A stretch of 64,000 nt of DNA from Sneathia sanguinegens (GCF_001517935.1 NZ_LOQF01000003.1:62001-126000), one strand, 5' to 3'. Shown: positions 27,716-37,436, counted from the first letter of the stretch. The notes: generated by a model from the letters alone, not told the origin. Translations and numbers: made by a program.

Positions 27716-28372
27716 GTGGGACAAAAAGTAGATCCTAGAGGACTAAGAGTTGGAATTATCAAAACATGGAATTCTAAATGGTTTGCAAAGGGTGATGATT
27801 ACTTAAATAATTTTCATGAAGATTTAAAAATAAAAGAATATATAAAGAAGAATTACTACCAAGCTGGAATTTCAAGAATATTTATAGAAAGAAATTCATT
27901 AACAGAATTAACAGTAATTGTTGAAACTGCAAAAGCTGGTATCCTTATAGGAAGAAAAGGGCAAGAAATAGAAGCATTGAAAGCTAAATTAGAAAAAATG
28001 ACTGGTAAAAAGGTTAATACTAAAGCAGCTGAAATTAAAAACCCTAATAGAGATGCTCAATTAGTTGCAGAATCAATTGCAACTTCAATTGAAAAGCGTG
28101 TGGCTTATAAAAGAGCTGTGCAACAAGCAGTACAAAGAGCTGAAAAATCAGGTGTAAAGGGTATAAAAGTAATGGTTTCAGGTAGATTAAATGGTGCTGA
28201 AATTGCAAGAAGTGAATGGACATTATCTGGAAGAGTACCTTTACATACATTAAGAGCAGATATAGATTATGCTGTAGCAACAGCAAATACTACATATGGA
28301 GCCTTAGGTATCAAGGTATGGATATTTAATGGTGAAGTACTTCCAACAACAAAGGAAGGAGGAAACGAATAA
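27716..28372 (+). CDS. rpsC: 30S ribosomal protein uS3
   Basis: uS3 guards the mRNA entry channel and has helicase activity with uS4 and uS5. It has 218 residues, with an N-terminal KH domain ([19 protein letters not shown], the GxxG loop) and the C-terminal [14 protein letters not shown] region. Translation starts at a GTG (27716) 8 bases after [18 protein letters not shown] is the conserved N-terminus. Its last base is shared with the rplP start (TAATG), implying coupling. Confidence 0.97.
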   Translation: MGQKVDPRGLRVGIIKTWNSKWFAKGDDYLNNFHEDLKIKEYIKKNYYQAGISRIFIERNSLTELTVIVETAKAGILIGRKGQEIEALKAKLEKMTGKKVNTKAAEIKNPNRDAQLVAESIATSIEKRVAYKRAVQQAVQRAEKSGVKGIKVMVSGRLNGAEIARSEWTLSGRVPLHTLRADIDYAVATANTTYGALGIKVWIFNGEVLPTTKEGGNE

Positions 28373-28794
28373 TGTTAATACCTAAGAGAACAAAATATAG
28401 AAAGCAATTCAGAGGAAAAATTGGTGGAGTTGCAACAAAAGGAAACACAGTTGCCTTCGGTGAATTTGGATTAGCTGCTAAAGAATTTGGATGGATTACT
28501 TCAAGACAAATTGAAGCATGTCGTATTACAATAAATAGAACATTTAAAAGAGAAGGTAAAATTTGGATAAGAATATTCCCTGACAAGCCTTATACTAAAA
28601 GACCAGAAGGAACAAGAATGGGTAAAGGTAAAGGTAATACAGAAGGATGGGTAGCAGTAGTTAAAACCGGTAAAATCCTATTCGAAGTTGGAGGAGTTAA
28701 AGAAGAAACAGCAAAAGAAGCTTTAAGAAAAGCAGGACATAAATTACCTATAAAAGTTAAATTCGTTAGAAAAGAAGTAGGTGGTGAAAACTAA
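28372..28794 (+). CDS. rplP: 50S ribosomal protein uL16
   Basis: uL16 helps place the A-site tRNA and is added late in 50S assembly. The 140 residues start [15 protein letters not shown] and include [32 protein letters not shown]-like sequence and RMGKGKGN; the Arg hydroxylated in E. coli is within that last loop. Start and stop both overlap neighbours by one base (rpsC and rpmC), so these three genes are translated as a coupled set. Confidence 0.97.
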   Translation: MLIPKRTKYRKQFRGKIGGVATKGNTVAFGEFGLAAKEFGWITSRQIEACRITINRTFKREGKIWIRIFPDKPYTKRPEGTRMGKGKGNTEGWVAVVKTGKILFEVGGVKEETAKEALRKAGHKLPIKVKFVRKEVGGEN

Positions 28795-28979
28795 TGACAG
28801 CTAAAGAAATAAGAGAATTATCAGTTGAACAATTAGAAACAAAAGTAAAAGAATTAAAGCTTGAATTATTTAATTTGAAACTGCAAAAAACATTAGGACA
28901 ATTGCAAGATACAGCTAAAATAAGAACAGTTAAGAGAGATATTGCTAAGATGAAAACTATCTTAACTGAAAAGAAATAG
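28794..28979 (+). CDS. rpmC: 50S ribosomal protein uL29
   Basis: A 61-residue, two-helix protein next to the tunnel exit that with uL23 offers a platform for chaperones. [21 protein letters not shown] and [24 protein letters not shown] are clear family features. The ATG is shared with the rplP stop (TAATG). Eleven bases, containing AGGAGG, separate it from rpsQ. Confidence 0.96.
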   Translation: MTAKEIRELSVEQLETKVKELKLELFNLKLQKTLGQLQDTAKIRTVKRDIAKMKTILTEKK

Positions 28980-28990
28980 GAGGTTTCGTT

Positions 28991-29245
28991 GTGGAAAGAA
29001 ACGAAAGAAAAGTTAGAGAAGGTGTAGTTGTTTCTGATAAAATGGATAAAACTGTTGTAGTAGTTGAAGAAACAATGAAACTGCATAAATTATATAAAAA
29101 GAGAGTAAAATTTTCTAAAAGATATAAAGCACATGATGAATTAAATGAGTGCAAGGTTGGAGATAAAGTTAGAATTATGGAAACTAGACCTTTAAGTAAA
29201 GATAAACATTGGAGAGTAGTTGAAATAATCGAAAAAGCTAAGTAG
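28991..29245 (+). CDS. rpsQ: 30S ribosomal protein uS17
   Basis: An 84-residue OB-fold primary binding protein of the 30S body. [20 protein letters not shown] and the [14 protein letters not shown] end are diagnostic. The start codon is GTG (28991) after AGGAGG; there is no alternative ATG near the conserved N-terminus. It continues the order rpmC-rpsQ-rplN found in most bacteria. Confidence 0.97.
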   Translation: MERNERKVREGVVVSDKMDKTVVVVEETMKLHKLYKKRVKFSKRYKAHDELNECKVGDKVRIMETRPLSKDKHWRVVEIIEKAK

Positions 29246-29266
29246 TAAGTGAGAGGAGGAACTGTA

Positions 29267-29635
29267 GTGGTTCAACAACAAACAATACTAAACGTTGCAG
29301 ATAATACTGGTGCTAAGAAAATTATGGTTATTAGAGTTCTAGGTGGATCAAAAAGAAGATTCGGAAGAATTGGAGATATAGTAGTTGCATCAGTTAAAGA
29401 AGCTATCCCTAATGGAAGTGTAAAAAAAGGTGATGTAGTAAAAGCTGTTATCGTTAGAACAAGAAAAGAAGTTAAAAGACAAGATGGGTCATATATAAAA
29501 TTTGATGATAATGCTGCTGTAATTTTAACAGCTTCATTAGAAATTAAAGGAACTAGAATATTTGGACCTGTAGCAAGAGAACTAAGAGCTAAGAATTTCA
29601 TGAAGATAGTTTCATTAGCTCCAGAAGTACTTTAA
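29267..29635 (+). CDS. rplN: 50S ribosomal protein uL14
   Basis: uL14 forms an intersubunit bridge and is where the silencing factor RsfS binds. From a GTG at 29267 it has 122 residues, the family's usual length, beginning [17 protein letters not shown]. An in-frame GTG six codons upstream overlaps the GAGAGGAGG ribosome site and is rejected. The C-terminal [24 protein letters not shown] is canonical. Confidence 0.97.
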   Translation: MVQQQTILNVADNTGAKKIMVIRVLGGSKRRFGRIGDIVVASVKEAIPNGSVKKGDVVKAVIVRTRKEVKRQDGSYIKFDDNAAVILTASLEIKGTRIFGPVARELRAKNFMKIVSLAPEVL

Positions 29636-29651
29636 AAAGGAGGATTAGGAC

Positions 29652-30035
29652 GTGATCAAAAGTAAAATAAAGTCAGTTCCTAATAAATTACATGTTAAAA
29701 CAGGTGATACTGTTGTTGTAATTAGTGGAAGATCAAATAAAGAACTAAGAAGTGAAAAATCTGGTCAAATGGGAGATAAAGGAAAAGTAGGTAAAGTACT
29801 AAAAGTTTTCCCTAAAACAGGTAAAATAATTGTTGAAGGAGTTAATATTAAGAAAAAACATATTAAACCTAATCAACAAAATGCACAAGGTAAAATAGTA
29901 GAAATGGAAATGCCAATTTTCTCTTCTAAGGTTATGTTGTGGGATGATGAAGCTAAAAAAGGAACAAGAATAAGACATAAAATAGTAGATGGAAAGAAAG
30001 TAAGAATTTCTGTAGTATCAGGAAAAGAAATATAG
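29652..30035 (+). CDS. rplX: 50S ribosomal protein uL24
   Basis: uL24 starts 50S assembly with its KOW domain ([13 protein letters not shown]). It has 127 residues, longer than the roughly 104 of E. coli; a short extra segment ([19 protein letters not shown]) interrupts the KOW core and there is a basic C-terminal extension. [19 protein letters not shown] follows as expected. Translation starts at GTG (29652) after AAAGGAGG. Frame and neighbours are normal, so the extra residues look like lineage variation. Confidence 0.95.
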   Translation: MIKSKIKSVPNKLHVKTGDTVVVISGRSNKELRSEKSGQMGDKGKVGKVLKVFPKTGKIIVEGVNIKKKHIKPNQQNAQGKIVEMEMPIFSSKVMLWDDEAKKGTRIRHKIVDGKKVRISVVSGKEI

Positions 30036-30048
30036 AAAGGAGGAACCA

Positions 30049-30603
30049 ATGGCAGACAAATATGTTCCAAGATTACAAAAGAAATATAATGAAGAAATAA
30101 TAAATAATTTAGTCAAGGAATTAGAAATAAAAAATATTATGCAAGTTCCAAGATTAGAAAAAATAGTAGTAAATATGGGAATAGGAGAAGCTGTTAATAA
30201 TAGTAAACTTATAGATTCAGCATTAAAAGAATTAGCTCAAATAACAGGTCAACAACCTTTACCAAGAAGTGCTAAAAAATCTGAAGCAGGATTTAAATTA
30301 AGACAAGGTCAAAAAATAGGAGTTAGTGTTACTTTAAGAAAAGAAAGAATGTATGAATTTTTAGATAGACTAATCAGTATCGCATTACCAAGAGTTAGAG
30401 ACTTTGAAGGTGTATCTTCAAAAGCATTCGATGGTAGAGGAAATTATACTTTAGGTATTAAAGAACAAATTGTTTTCCCTGAAATTGAAATTGATAAGGT
30501 AGATAAGGTTTTAGGTTTAGGAATTACTATAGTAACATCAGCTAAAAATGATGAAGAAGGAAGAGCATTACTAAAAGCATTTGGTATGCCATTCGTTAAG
30601 TAG
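30049..30603 (+). CDS. rplE: 50S ribosomal protein uL5
   Basis: uL5 carries 5S rRNA and touches the P-site tRNA through its long loop. The 184 residues include [19 protein letters not shown], the loop [23 protein letters not shown], and [23 protein letters not shown]. Length is normal. AGGAGG precedes the ATG. It is followed after 11 bases by rpsN, the usual order. Confidence 0.97.
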   Translation: MADKYVPRLQKKYNEEIINNLVKELEIKNIMQVPRLEKIVVNMGIGEAVNNSKLIDSALKELAQITGQQPLPRSAKKSEAGFKLRQGQKIGVSVTLRKERMYEFLDRLISIALPRVRDFEGVSSKAFDGRGNYTLGIKEQIVFPEIEIDKVDKVLGLGITIVTSAKNDEEGRALLKAFGMPFVK

Positions 30604-30614
30604 GAGGTTTGTTT

Positions 30615-30902
30615 ATGGCTAAAGTAGCAATGGTACAAAAGAACTTAAGAAGAGCAAAAACTGTTGATAAATATGCTAAAAAGAGAGCAGAATTAAAAGA
30701 AAGAATTAAAAAAGGTGACAGAGAAGCTATACTTGAGTTACAAAAATTACCTAGAAATGCATCACCAACAAGATTAAGAAATAGATGTAAAATAAATGGA
30801 AGACCAAGAGGATATATGAGAGAATTTGGTATTTCAAGAGTTATGTTTAGAAAACTTGCTGGAGAAGCTTCAATACCAGGAATAACAAAATCAAGCTGGT
30901 AA
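30615..30902 (+). CDS. rpsN: 30S ribosomal protein uS14 (zinc-free type)
   Basis: uS14 is part of the 30S head. From the ATG at 30615 ([15 protein letters not shown]) it has 95 residues; two upstream in-frame codons are part of the ribosome site spacing (GGAGGTTTGTTT). It is the longer form that lacks the paired CxxC zinc ligands, with only one Cys in the [20 protein letters not shown] signature. A cell with this form does not lose uS14 function under zinc limitation. Confidence 0.96.
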   Translation: MAKVAMVQKNLRRAKTVDKYAKKRAELKERIKKGDREAILELQKLPRNASPTRLRNRCKINGRPRGYMREFGISRVMFRKLAGEASIPGITKSSW

Positions 30903-30921
30903 TATTTGAGAGGAGGATAAG

Positions 30922-31317
30922 ATGAATTTAACAGATCCTATTGCAGATATGCTTACAAGAATTAGAAATGCAAATGCGGCTAAACACGCATCAGTTTCAA
31001 TACCATTCTCAAGAATAAAAGAAAGCATTGCAAATATATTAAAAAATGAAGGATATATAGTAGATTACGAAATCAAAGAAGAAGGAGCAATTAAAGATAT
31101 AGTTGTTACTTTAAAATTCGTTGATGGAGAAGAAGTTGTTAAAGGTTTAAGAAGAATATCTAAACCTGGAAGAAGAGTATATAGTTCAGTTGAAAATTTA
31201 CCAAAAGTTTTAGGTGGATTAGGTATAGCTATAGTATCTACACCAAAAGGTGTATTAACTGATAAAGAATGCAGAAAGCACAGTGTTGGAGGAGAAATTC
31301 TTTGCTACATATGGTAG
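30922..31317 (+). CDS. rpsH: 30S ribosomal protein uS8
   Basis: uS8 organises the central domain of 16S rRNA and in E. coli represses the spc operon. The 131 residues start [16 protein letters not shown], with [13 protein letters not shown] and the late [26 protein letters not shown]. It lies 19 bases after rpsN and 38 before rplF. Confidence 0.97.
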   Translation: MNLTDPIADMLTRIRNANAAKHASVSIPFSRIKESIANILKNEGYIVDYEIKEEGAIKDIVVTLKFVDGEEVVKGLRRISKPGRRVYSSVENLPKVLGGLGIAIVSTPKGVLTDKECRKHSVGGEILCYIW

Positions 31318-31355
31318 TAAGTAAACACTGCGGAAATTAACGCTAAGGAGGAAAA

Positions 31356-31889
31356 ATGTCAAGAATAGGAAATAAACCTATTATATTACCAAAGGGTGTA
31401 GAAGTTACTAAAGAAGGTAATGTATATACTGTTAAGGGACCAAAAGGAACATTAAAAAGAGAATTTTCTGATTTAATAAAAATTAATTTATTAGAAAATG
31501 AAATTACATTTGAAAGACCAAATGATGAACCAAAAACTAGAGCCTTACATGGAACTACAAGAGCAAACTTACATAATATGGTTGTTGGAGTACATGATGG
31601 TTTCCAAAAGAAATTGGAATTAGTTGGGGTTGGATATAGAGTACAAGCTAATGGTAAAGGTTTAGTATTAGCATTAGGATATTCACATCCAGTTGAAATA
31701 GCTCCAATTGAAGGAATACATTTTGTTGTTGAAGGAAATACTAAGATAACTGTTGAAGGTATTGACAGACAATTAGTAGGTCAAATAGCAGCAAATATTA
31801 GAGCAAAGAGACCACCAGAACCTTATAAAGGAAAAGGTGTTAAGTATGTTGATGAAATAATCAAGAGAAAAGAAGGTAAGAAAGGATAG
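31356..31889 (+). CDS. rplF: 50S ribosomal protein uL6
   Basis: uL6 lies near the factor-binding centre. The 177-residue sequence has [14 protein letters not shown] at the start, [16 protein letters not shown] in the middle and the family end [19 protein letters not shown]. Two repeated domains give the standard length. The 38-base spacer upstream holds CTGCGG and a strong AAGGAGG but no clear fold. Confidence 0.97.
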   Translation: MSRIGNKPIILPKGVEVTKEGNVYTVKGPKGTLKREFSDLIKINLLENEITFERPNDEPKTRALHGTTRANLHNMVVGVHDGFQKKLELVGVGYRVQANGKGLVLALGYSHPVEIAPIEGIHFVVEGNTKITVEGIDRQLVGQIAANIRAKRPPEPYKGKGVKYVDEIIKRKEGKKG

Positions 31890-31903
31890 GAGGTAACTTT
31901 ACT

Positions 31904-32266
31904 ATGTATAAAAAAGTAGATAGAAAAAGCTTAAGAGCAAAAAAACACCAAAGCATAAGAAATAAAGTTAGTGGAACAGAATCAAGACCTAGACTTTCAG
32001 TATACAGAAGTTTAAATAATATTTTTGCTCAAATAATTGACGATGTTAAAGGAGTTACTTTAGTATCTGCGTCAACAGTTGAAAAAGATGGAAAAATTGA
32101 AAATGGTTCAAATGTTGAAGCTGCAAAAATTATTGGTGAAAGAATTGCTAAAAAAGCAATAGAAAAAGGAATTAAAGCTGTAGTATTCGATAGAAGTGGT
32201 TATGTATATACAGGTAGAATTAAAGCATTAGCAGATGCCGCAAGAGAAGCAGGACTAGAATTCTAA
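31904..32266 (+). CDS. rplR: 50S ribosomal protein uL18
   Basis: uL18 binds 5S rRNA and brings it to the large subunit with uL5. It has 120 residues. The basic N-terminus ([16 protein letters not shown]), [20 protein letters not shown] and the end [24 protein letters not shown] are typical. Normal spacing from rplF (14 bases) and rpsE (19 bases). Confidence 0.97.
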   Translation: MYKKVDRKSLRAKKHQSIRNKVSGTESRPRLSVYRSLNNIFAQIIDDVKGVTLVSASTVEKDGKIENGSNVEAAKIIGERIAKKAIEKGIKAVVFDRSGYVYTGRIKALADAAREAGLEF

Positions 32267-32285
32267 AGGATAAGGAGGATTTATT

Positions 32286-32783
32286 TTGGCAAAAGAAGTT
32301 AAGACTAATGAATACAAGGAAAGTCTTTTAAGAATAAGCAGAGTTTCAAAAACTGTTAAAGGAGGAAGAAGAATTTCATTCTCAGTTTTAGCAGCAGTTG
32401 GAGATGGTCAAGGGAAAGTTGGTATAGGTTTAGGAAAAGCTAATGGTGTACCTGATGCTATTAAAAAAGCTCTTGCATCTGCAAAGAAAAATATGATAAA
32501 AGTTTCATTGAAAGGTGGTACTATACCACATGAACAAATTGGAAAATTCAATGCAACAACAGTCTTATTAAAACCAGCTACACAAGGGACTGGAGTTATT
32601 GCAGGGTCTGCAACAAGAGAACTTCTTGAATTAGTAGGTATTACAGATGTACTAACTAAGATAAGAGGAGCAAGAAACAAAGATAATATTGCAAGAGCTA
32701 CATTAGATGGTTTAAAGAAATTAAGATCATTGGATGAAATTGCAAGATTAAGAGGAAAAACAATAGAAGAAATTATTAGATAG
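32286..32783 (+). CDS. rpsE: 30S ribosomal protein uS5
   Basis: uS5 contributes to decoding accuracy and mRNA unwinding at the entry pore. The 165 residues contain the spectinomycin loop region [22 protein letters not shown] and the second-domain [17 protein letters not shown]. The start is a TTG (32286) after AAGGAGG. The loop has its usual Lys-Gly-Gly-Arg-Arg, so no resistance mutation is seen. Confidence 0.97.
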   Translation: MAKEVKTNEYKESLLRISRVSKTVKGGRRISFSVLAAVGDGQGKVGIGLGKANGVPDAIKKALASAKKNMIKVSLKGGTIPHEQIGKFNATTVLLKPATQGTGVIAGSATRELLELVGITDVLTKIRGARNKDNIARATLDGLKKLRSLDEIARLRGKTIEEIIR

Positions 32784-32799
32784 GTTAGGGGGAAGATTA

Positions 32800-32979
32800 A
32801 TGACTAAGGTAAGAATAACACTTGTAAAAGGAATTAATAGAAGAAAACCTAATCATATTAAAACTGTAAAAGCACTTGGTTTATCAAAAATAAACCAAAG
32901 TGTTGAACACAATTTAACAGACGATATTAAAGGTAAGATTAAATTAATTTCTTATTTACTTAAAGTAGAGGAGGTTTAA
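32800..32979 (+). CDS. rpmD: 50S ribosomal protein uL30
   Basis: A 59-residue gene that is easy to miss because of its size. It starts [21 protein letters not shown] and contains [14 protein letters not shown], matching the uL30 pattern (LVKSxIGRxxxxxxTLxxLGL with a shortened first loop). GGGGGAAG precedes the ATG at 32800. It sits between rpsE and rplO, its expected place, and its own end contains the GAGGAGG that serves rplO six bases later. Confidence 0.93.
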   Translation: MTKVRITLVKGINRRKPNHIKTVKALGLSKINQSVEHNLTDDIKGKIKLISYLLKVEEV

Positions 32980-32985
32980 TATCAA

Positions 32986-33519
32986 ATGAATATTAACGAA
33001 TTAAAACCTGCTGAAGGATCAAAAAAAGAAAGAAAGAGAATCGGAAGAGGACATGGTACTGGTTGGGGTAAAACAGCTGGTAAGGGACATAATGGTCAAA
33101 AACAAAGATCTGGAACATATGTTTCAGCAAGCTTTGAAGGTGGTCAAATGCCTTTAATCAGAAGAATACCTAAAAGAGGATTCTCAAATGCAGCATTTAA
33201 AAAGGATTTAGTTGTTGTAAATCTTAAAGATTTCATTGATAAGTATGAAGATGGAGAAACAGTATCTTTAGAAACATTAATAGCTAAAGGTGTTGTTAAA
33301 AATCCTAGCTTTAGAGTTAGATATACTGAAGATGGATTAAGAGATAGACAATATACAAGTATTTTAAAAGTTATAGGTGTCTATGAAATAAATAAAAAGT
33401 TAAAATTTGTTGTTGAAAAGATATCTAAATCAGCTAAAGAATTAGTTGAAAAAGCTGGAGGAACAGTAGAATTATTAGAAGTTAAATCTTATTCAAAGAT
33501 TGCTAAGAATAATAAATAA
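32986..33519 (+). CDS. rplO: 50S ribosomal protein uL15
   Basis: uL15 is a mid-assembly 50S protein whose N-terminal tail penetrates the rRNA core. RKRIGRGHGTGWGKTAGKGHNGQK and FEGGQMPLIRRIPKRGF are diagnostic, and the globular end SAKELVEKAGGTVELLE is normal. At 177 residues it is about 30 longer than E. coli L15; the extra residues lie around 103-135 (NPSFRVRYTEDGLRDRQY and following). The ATG at 32986 is only six bases from the rpmD stop. Confidence 0.96.
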   Translation: MNINELKPAEGSKKERKRIGRGHGTGWGKTAGKGHNGQKQRSGTYVSASFEGGQMPLIRRIPKRGFSNAAFKKDLVVVNLKDFIDKYEDGETVSLETLIAKGVVKNPSFRVRYTEDGLRDRQYTSILKVIGVYEINKKLKFVVEKISKSAKELVEKAGGTVELLEVKSYSKIAKNNK

Positions 33520-33546
33520 GCTAATTCATAGTTAAGGAGTGATATC

Positions 33547-34863
33547 ATGACATTATCTGAAGCAATAATGACTAGATTAAATTCTATTATTAAGGTTAGA
33601 GAACTAAGAAGAAGAGTTACATATACCCTATTGATGTTTTTGATTGCAAGAATAGGTGTTCATATAGCTGTTCCAGGCATCAATATGGCTGCCTTTGGGA
33701 AGATAACTAATAATCCATTAGCACAATTTTTGGATTTATTCTCAGGGGGAGCTATACAAAGAGCCTCAATTTTCTCTTTAGGTATTACTCCATATATTAA
33801 CGCTTCCATAGTATTTCAATTGTTAGGAGTTTTGTATCCTAAAATAGAAGAAATGCAAAGAGAAGGTGGAAAGCAAAGAGACACTATTACTCAATGGACA
33901 AGATATATGGCTATAGGTATAGCCCTTGTTCAATCAATAGGTATATCATTTATACTACAAGCACAAAGAATAGTAATAGAACCAGGGATATTATTTGTAA
34001 TTTCAACTGTTGCACTTATGACAGGTGGAGCAGCCTTCCTTATGTGGTTATCTGAAAAGATATCAATAAAGGGAATAGGAAATGGAACATCAATGTTGAT
34101 CTTTTTGAACATTGTTGCAAATTTACCTCAAGTTAGTTTTAATATGTGGAAGACCTTATCTAAAACAAATTTTGGAAGAGTACTATTAACATCTTCAATA
34201 ATCTTATTTATAGTAATAATAGTAGTTATGGTAATAATTCAATTAGGTGAAAGAAGAATACCAATACAATATGTTGGGAAATCAAGTAGAGGTTTTGGAC
34301 AAGGACCAAGTGTAGTTGGTAAAAAAACATTTTTACCAGTTAAAATTAATACTGCAGGTGTTATGCCTATAATCTTTGCTTCAATGTTGATGGCTATACC
34401 AGGTTTAATAGTTGCATCAATTAAAGATCCTACTAAGCATAAATATTGGGAAAAACTGCTTGGACAAACAGGTTGGTTATATTTACTAATTACAGTATTT
34501 TTAATCATATTGTTCTCTTTCTTCTATACAGCAATAGTATTTGATCCAGATAAGATAGCTGAAAGCTTAAAACAAAGTGGTGGTACTTTACCATTGAAAA
34601 GAGCAGGTAGTGAAACAGCTGATTATCTTGAAGAAGTGGTTACAACTATAACATATGGAACAGCGGTATTTTTAGCTATATTAGGAATATTACCTAATAT
34701 TTGGTTTGGTTATGTAGTTCATATGCCAGTTATGATAGGTGGAACAAGTTTAATAATTCTAGTTGGAGTAGCAGTTGAGTTAATTCAACAAATAGATTCT
34801 CATCTAGCAGTTAAAAAATATCGTGGTTTTGTACAAAGACATAGACCAAAAAGTGATAGATAA
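33547..34863 (+). CDS. secY: Preprotein translocase subunit SecY
   Basis: SecY forms the protein-conducting channel of the inner membrane. The 438-residue protein has ten transmembrane segments. Conserved cytoplasmic and plug-region motifs include RVTYTLLMFLIARIGVHI, the plug after FSGGAIQRAS, QLGERRIPIQYVG and the C-terminal GTSLIILVGVAVELIQQIDSHL. It is the last gene of this cluster: an intrinsic terminator follows, and the usual adk-map-infA-rpsM-rpsK-rpoA-rplQ genes are not here. Confidence 0.98.
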   Translation: MTLSEAIMTRLNSIIKVRELRRRVTYTLLMFLIARIGVHIAVPGINMAAFGKITNNPLAQFLDLFSGGAIQRASIFSLGITPYINASIVFQLLGVLYPKIEEMQREGGKQRDTITQWTRYMAIGIALVQSIGISFILQAQRIVIEPGILFVISTVALMTGGAAFLMWLSEKISIKGIGNGTSMLIFLNIVANLPQVSFNMWKTLSKTNFGRVLLTSSIILFIVIIVVMVIIQLGERRIPIQYVGKSSRGFGQGPSVVGKKTFLPVKINTAGVMPIIFASMLMAIPGLIVASIKDPTKHKYWEKLLGQTGWLYLLITVFLIILFSFFYTAIVFDPDKIAESLKQSGGTLPLKRAGSETADYLEEVVTTITYGTAVFLAILGILPNIWFGYVVHMPVMIGGTSLIILVGVAVELIQQIDSHLAVKKYRGFVQRHRPKSDR

Positions 34864-34868
34864 GAAAA

Positions 34869-34898
34869 GCTCACATTTTTAAAGTGTGAGTTTTTTAT
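34869..34898 (+). terminator. Intrinsic terminator after secY
   Basis: CTCACA (34870-34875) pairs with TGTGAG (34885-34890), followed by TTTTTTATT. It closes a transcription unit of about 15 kb. Confidence 0.85.
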
Positions 34899-34911
34899 TA
34901 GAAAGGTAAAA

Positions 34912-35448
34912 ATGAAAAAAAGATTAATTCAAGAAATATTAATTTTAATATTTAGATTAGCAATATCAATAAATGTAATTTATTTTATTTATCCTAAAGA
35001 TAAATTGACAGCAATATTATTAGCAATAATTCTTGTATCTCAACCTTTGATAACTCTTTTATCTTTAAAAGAGATATATAAAATAAATAAAGAAATGAAT
35101 TATATAATTTTTAGCATATTTTATGCTAAATTGGGTATGATATTGAGTATACTTTATATTGTGCTTTATATCATATCTTGGATATATTTTAAAATGAATC
35201 CGTTAGCTGTAACAATTTCTTCTTTATTTTTAGTTTATGGTTATGTTTGCGAACAAAAAAGTTATGTGTTATACGATCTTTTTTATGTTTTATATTACCA
35301 TAAAATTATTGAAATATCTAAAATACAAAGTATACAAAAGAAAGATAAAGAGATAAAATTAACATTTTTTAATAAAACAACAAAAGTATTGAAATTAAGA
35401 AATAAGAATGAAGTTGAAATAATAGAGAGAATATTGAGAAGAAAATAG
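34912..35448 (+). CDS. Membrane protein with C-terminal PH-like segment
   Basis: A 178-residue protein with about four hydrophobic segments (roughly residues 9-27, 32-52, 65-90 and 93-112), then a soluble C-terminal part. That part (SYVLYDLFYVLYYHKIIEISKIQSIQ, then a beta-rich stretch KEIKLTFFNKTTKVLKL) resembles the bacterial PH-type domains found after membrane anchors. The similarity is weak and by eye. The ATG has GAAAGG upstream and lies 13 bases after the secY terminator, so its promoter is unclear. Function unknown. Confidence 0.65.
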   Translation: MKKRLIQEILILIFRLAISINVIYFIYPKDKLTAILLAIILVSQPLITLLSLKEIYKINKEMNYIIFSIFYAKLGMILSILYIVLYIISWIYFKMNPLAVTISSLFLVYGYVCEQKSYVLYDLFYVLYYHKIIEISKIQSIQKKDKEIKLTFFNKTTKVLKLRNKNEVEIIERILRRK

Positions 35449-35555
35449 AAAATATTTTGTTTTACAATGTGATAAATGAAAAATGAAAAGAGAAAAAAAG
35501 TAAAGTAAATTATGCAAAATTTAAAAATATATTTATTTTACTTTTTTTTATATGA

Positions 35556-35561
35556 TATAAT
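35556..35561 (+). promoter_or_regulatory. -10 element of the peptide-binding lipoprotein gene
   Basis: TATAAT at 35556-35561, 29 bases before the start codon, in a T-rich stretch; AAGGAAGG at about 35573-35580 serves as ribosome site. No convincing -35 is visible. Confidence 0.5.
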
Positions 35562-35589
35562 AAAAAAAAACAAAGGAAGGATTGAAAGA

Positions 35590-36960
35590 ATGAAAAAACT
35601 ATTTTTTATCTTATTTCTCCCACTATTAATTGCCTGCTCTAATTTTGGAAATGGTAAATATATCAATACGGCTATGCCAGTAGATATTGACAGTTTAAAT
35701 CCATATAAATTTGTGGGTAGTTCAACAGAAGAAATTATGTTTAATGTTTATGAAGGATTAGTGAAACAAACACCAAATGGAGAAGTAGAACCAGCTATTG
35801 CTAAAAAATATACTATTTCAGATGATGGTTTAGTTTATACATTTGAAATTAGAGATAATGTATATTTTCACAATGATACAAAATTAACACCAAGTGATGT
35901 TGTATTTTCAATAAATAAAATGAGGGAATTGGCATTACAGCCAGCTTTTAAAAATATTAAAACAGTTAAAGAAGAAGGAAATAAAGTAATAATTGAATTA
36001 GAAAAAAAAGATGCTTCTTTAATTTATTATTTAATAACTCCTATAGTTGACGAGCAAAGTTATTCTAATATTGAAAATAAAGCTATTGGAACTGGACCAT
36101 ATTATGTTGATGAATATAAGAGGGAACAAAAGATAGTTTTAAAGGCATTTGATAAGTATTGGGGAGAAAAACCAAGCATAAAAAAAGTTAAAATTAATAT
36201 AATGCCAAATACAGATACAATATTCTTAAAATTCTTAAGTGGAGAATTGAATTTTGTATATAATCTTGATTCTAAGAAACTTAAAGAAATAAAGGACAAA
36301 AATGTTGTTAAAACACCTAGAAATATGCTATTTATTCTAGGAATAAATAATAAGAAATATGATAAAAATGTAAGAGAGGCATTAAGTGTTGCAGTAAATA
36401 GAAAAGAGATAGTAGATAATGTACTTAGTGGAAATGGTAGATTATTAGATAAAGATAGAAATGGTGACACAAGTATATTAAAAAATATGGTATTTGAATT
36501 AAAGGTGCCAACTAATAGCAAAATGTATACAGATACAGCACAAGTTATAAAGCAACAATTAGCAAAAGTTGGAGCAAAAGTAAATATAGTTCAAATTGAA
36601 TGGGCAAGTTGGTTACAAGATGTATATGCAAATAGAAATTATGAATTAACCTTAATTGGTTTCACTGGTAAATTAGATAAGGATGCTGTTTATAGAAGAT
36701 ATACGACAAGTTATAAAAAGAATTTTACAAACTTTAATAATTCAGAATATGATGAATTAATAAAAGAAGCAAAAGTAACATTGGATGGAAATAAGAGAAA
36801 TGAATTATATAATAAAGCATGGGGAATATTACTTGCAGATTGTGGAAGTGTATTTATAGCTGATCCTGAAAATATTATAGCTTTTGATAAAAATATTAGT
36901 GGTTTTGTGCCATATACTATTTCATTTATAAATTTTGCAAAATTAAAAATGAATAAATAA
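35590..36960 (+). CDS. ABC transporter substrate-binding lipoprotein, family 5 (peptide/nickel type)
   Basis: A 456-residue extracytoplasmic binding protein. The ATG at 35590 gives a lipoprotein signal (KKLFFILFLPLLIAC, lipobox Cys16); frame upstream of it is not signal-like and is excluded. The family-5 pattern includes DSLNPYKFVGSSTEEIMFNVYEGL, LTPSDVVFSINKM and GTGPYYVDEY. It is somewhat short for the family (usually 500-540). No permease or ATPase genes adjoin it, so it probably feeds a transporter encoded elsewhere. Peptide is the likeliest ligand; heme or nickel cannot be excluded. Confidence 0.88.
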   Translation: MKKLFFILFLPLLIACSNFGNGKYINTAMPVDIDSLNPYKFVGSSTEEIMFNVYEGLVKQTPNGEVEPAIAKKYTISDDGLVYTFEIRDNVYFHNDTKLTPSDVVFSINKMRELALQPAFKNIKTVKEEGNKVIIELEKKDASLIYYLITPIVDEQSYSNIENKAIGTGPYYVDEYKREQKIVLKAFDKYWGEKPSIKKVKINIMPNTDTIFLKFLSGELNFVYNLDSKKLKEIKDKNVVKTPRNMLFILGINNKKYDKNVREALSVAVNRKEIVDNVLSGNGRLLDKDRNGDTSILKNMVFELKVPTNSKMYTDTAQVIKQQLAKVGAKVNIVQIEWASWLQDVYANRNYELTLIGFTGKLDKDAVYRRYTTSYKKNFTNFNNSEYDELIKEAKVTLDGNKRNELYNKAWGILLADCGSVFIADPENIIAFDKNISGFVPYTISFINFAKLKMNK

Positions 36961-36966
36961 AATAAT

Positions 36967-36998
36967 GGGTTTGCTACAACAGAGCAAACCCTTTTTTA
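36967..36998. terminator. Terminator between convergent genes
   Basis: GGGTTTGCT (36967-36975) pairs with AGCAAACCC (36983-36991), followed by six T on the plus strand. On the minus strand the hairpin is followed by a looser A/T stretch, so it may also act for the EIIA gene. Confidence 0.85.
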
Positions 36999-37436
36999 CT
37001 ATTTATTAAATGCATTTAAAATTTCATCTTTATCATTTGAAACTTTTATTAAGTTTAAGAAATCGTTATCTAACACTTTTTTAGATACAGCCATTAGCAT
37101 GTCAATATGTAAATCAACATCAGCTTCTTTTGCTAAAATTGCAAATATAAATTTAGCATTATCTTCATCAGACCATCTTATAGCTTTTTTTACACGAACA
37201 AAGAAAATTGTATTTTTTAACACCTTATTACTTCTTGCATGTGGTATGGCACAATCTGTACCTAAATAAGTTTCTGAACTTTGTTCTTTTGCATAAAATT
37301 CTTCTATAACTTTATTTTCATCAGAAATAATATCTAATTCTTTAGCTAAAGCTGTTATTTTATTAAATAAATCAATTTTATCTTTTGCATCAACATCTAG
37401 CAAAATAGTTTCTGGTAATAGTACATTCTTAAGCAT
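36999..37436 (-). CDS. PTS EIIA domain protein (fructose/PtsN type)
   Basis: A 145-residue single EIIA domain. The phosphorylatable His66 lies in GTDCAIPHARSNKV, the signature of the fructose/mannitol/PtsN class. The ATG at 37436 has TAGGAGTGAT upstream; ten further in-frame codons are rejected for lack of a ribosome site. No EIIB or EIIC gene is nearby, which favours a regulatory PtsN-like role over sugar transport, but a free-standing transport EIIA is possible. Confidence 0.85.
   Translation of the reverse strand: MLKNVLLPETILLDVDAKDKIDLFNKITALAKELDIISDENKVIEEFYAKEQSSETYLGTDCAIPHARSNKVLKNTIFFVRVKKAIRWSDEDNAKFIFAILAKEADVDLHIDMLMAVSKKVLDNDFLNLIKVSNDKDEILNAFNK

Noticed and set aside
36102-36521. 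Minus-strand 139-codon frame within the peptide-binding lipoprotein gene
   Set aside because: Antisense to a clear family-5 binding protein, without a ribosome site.
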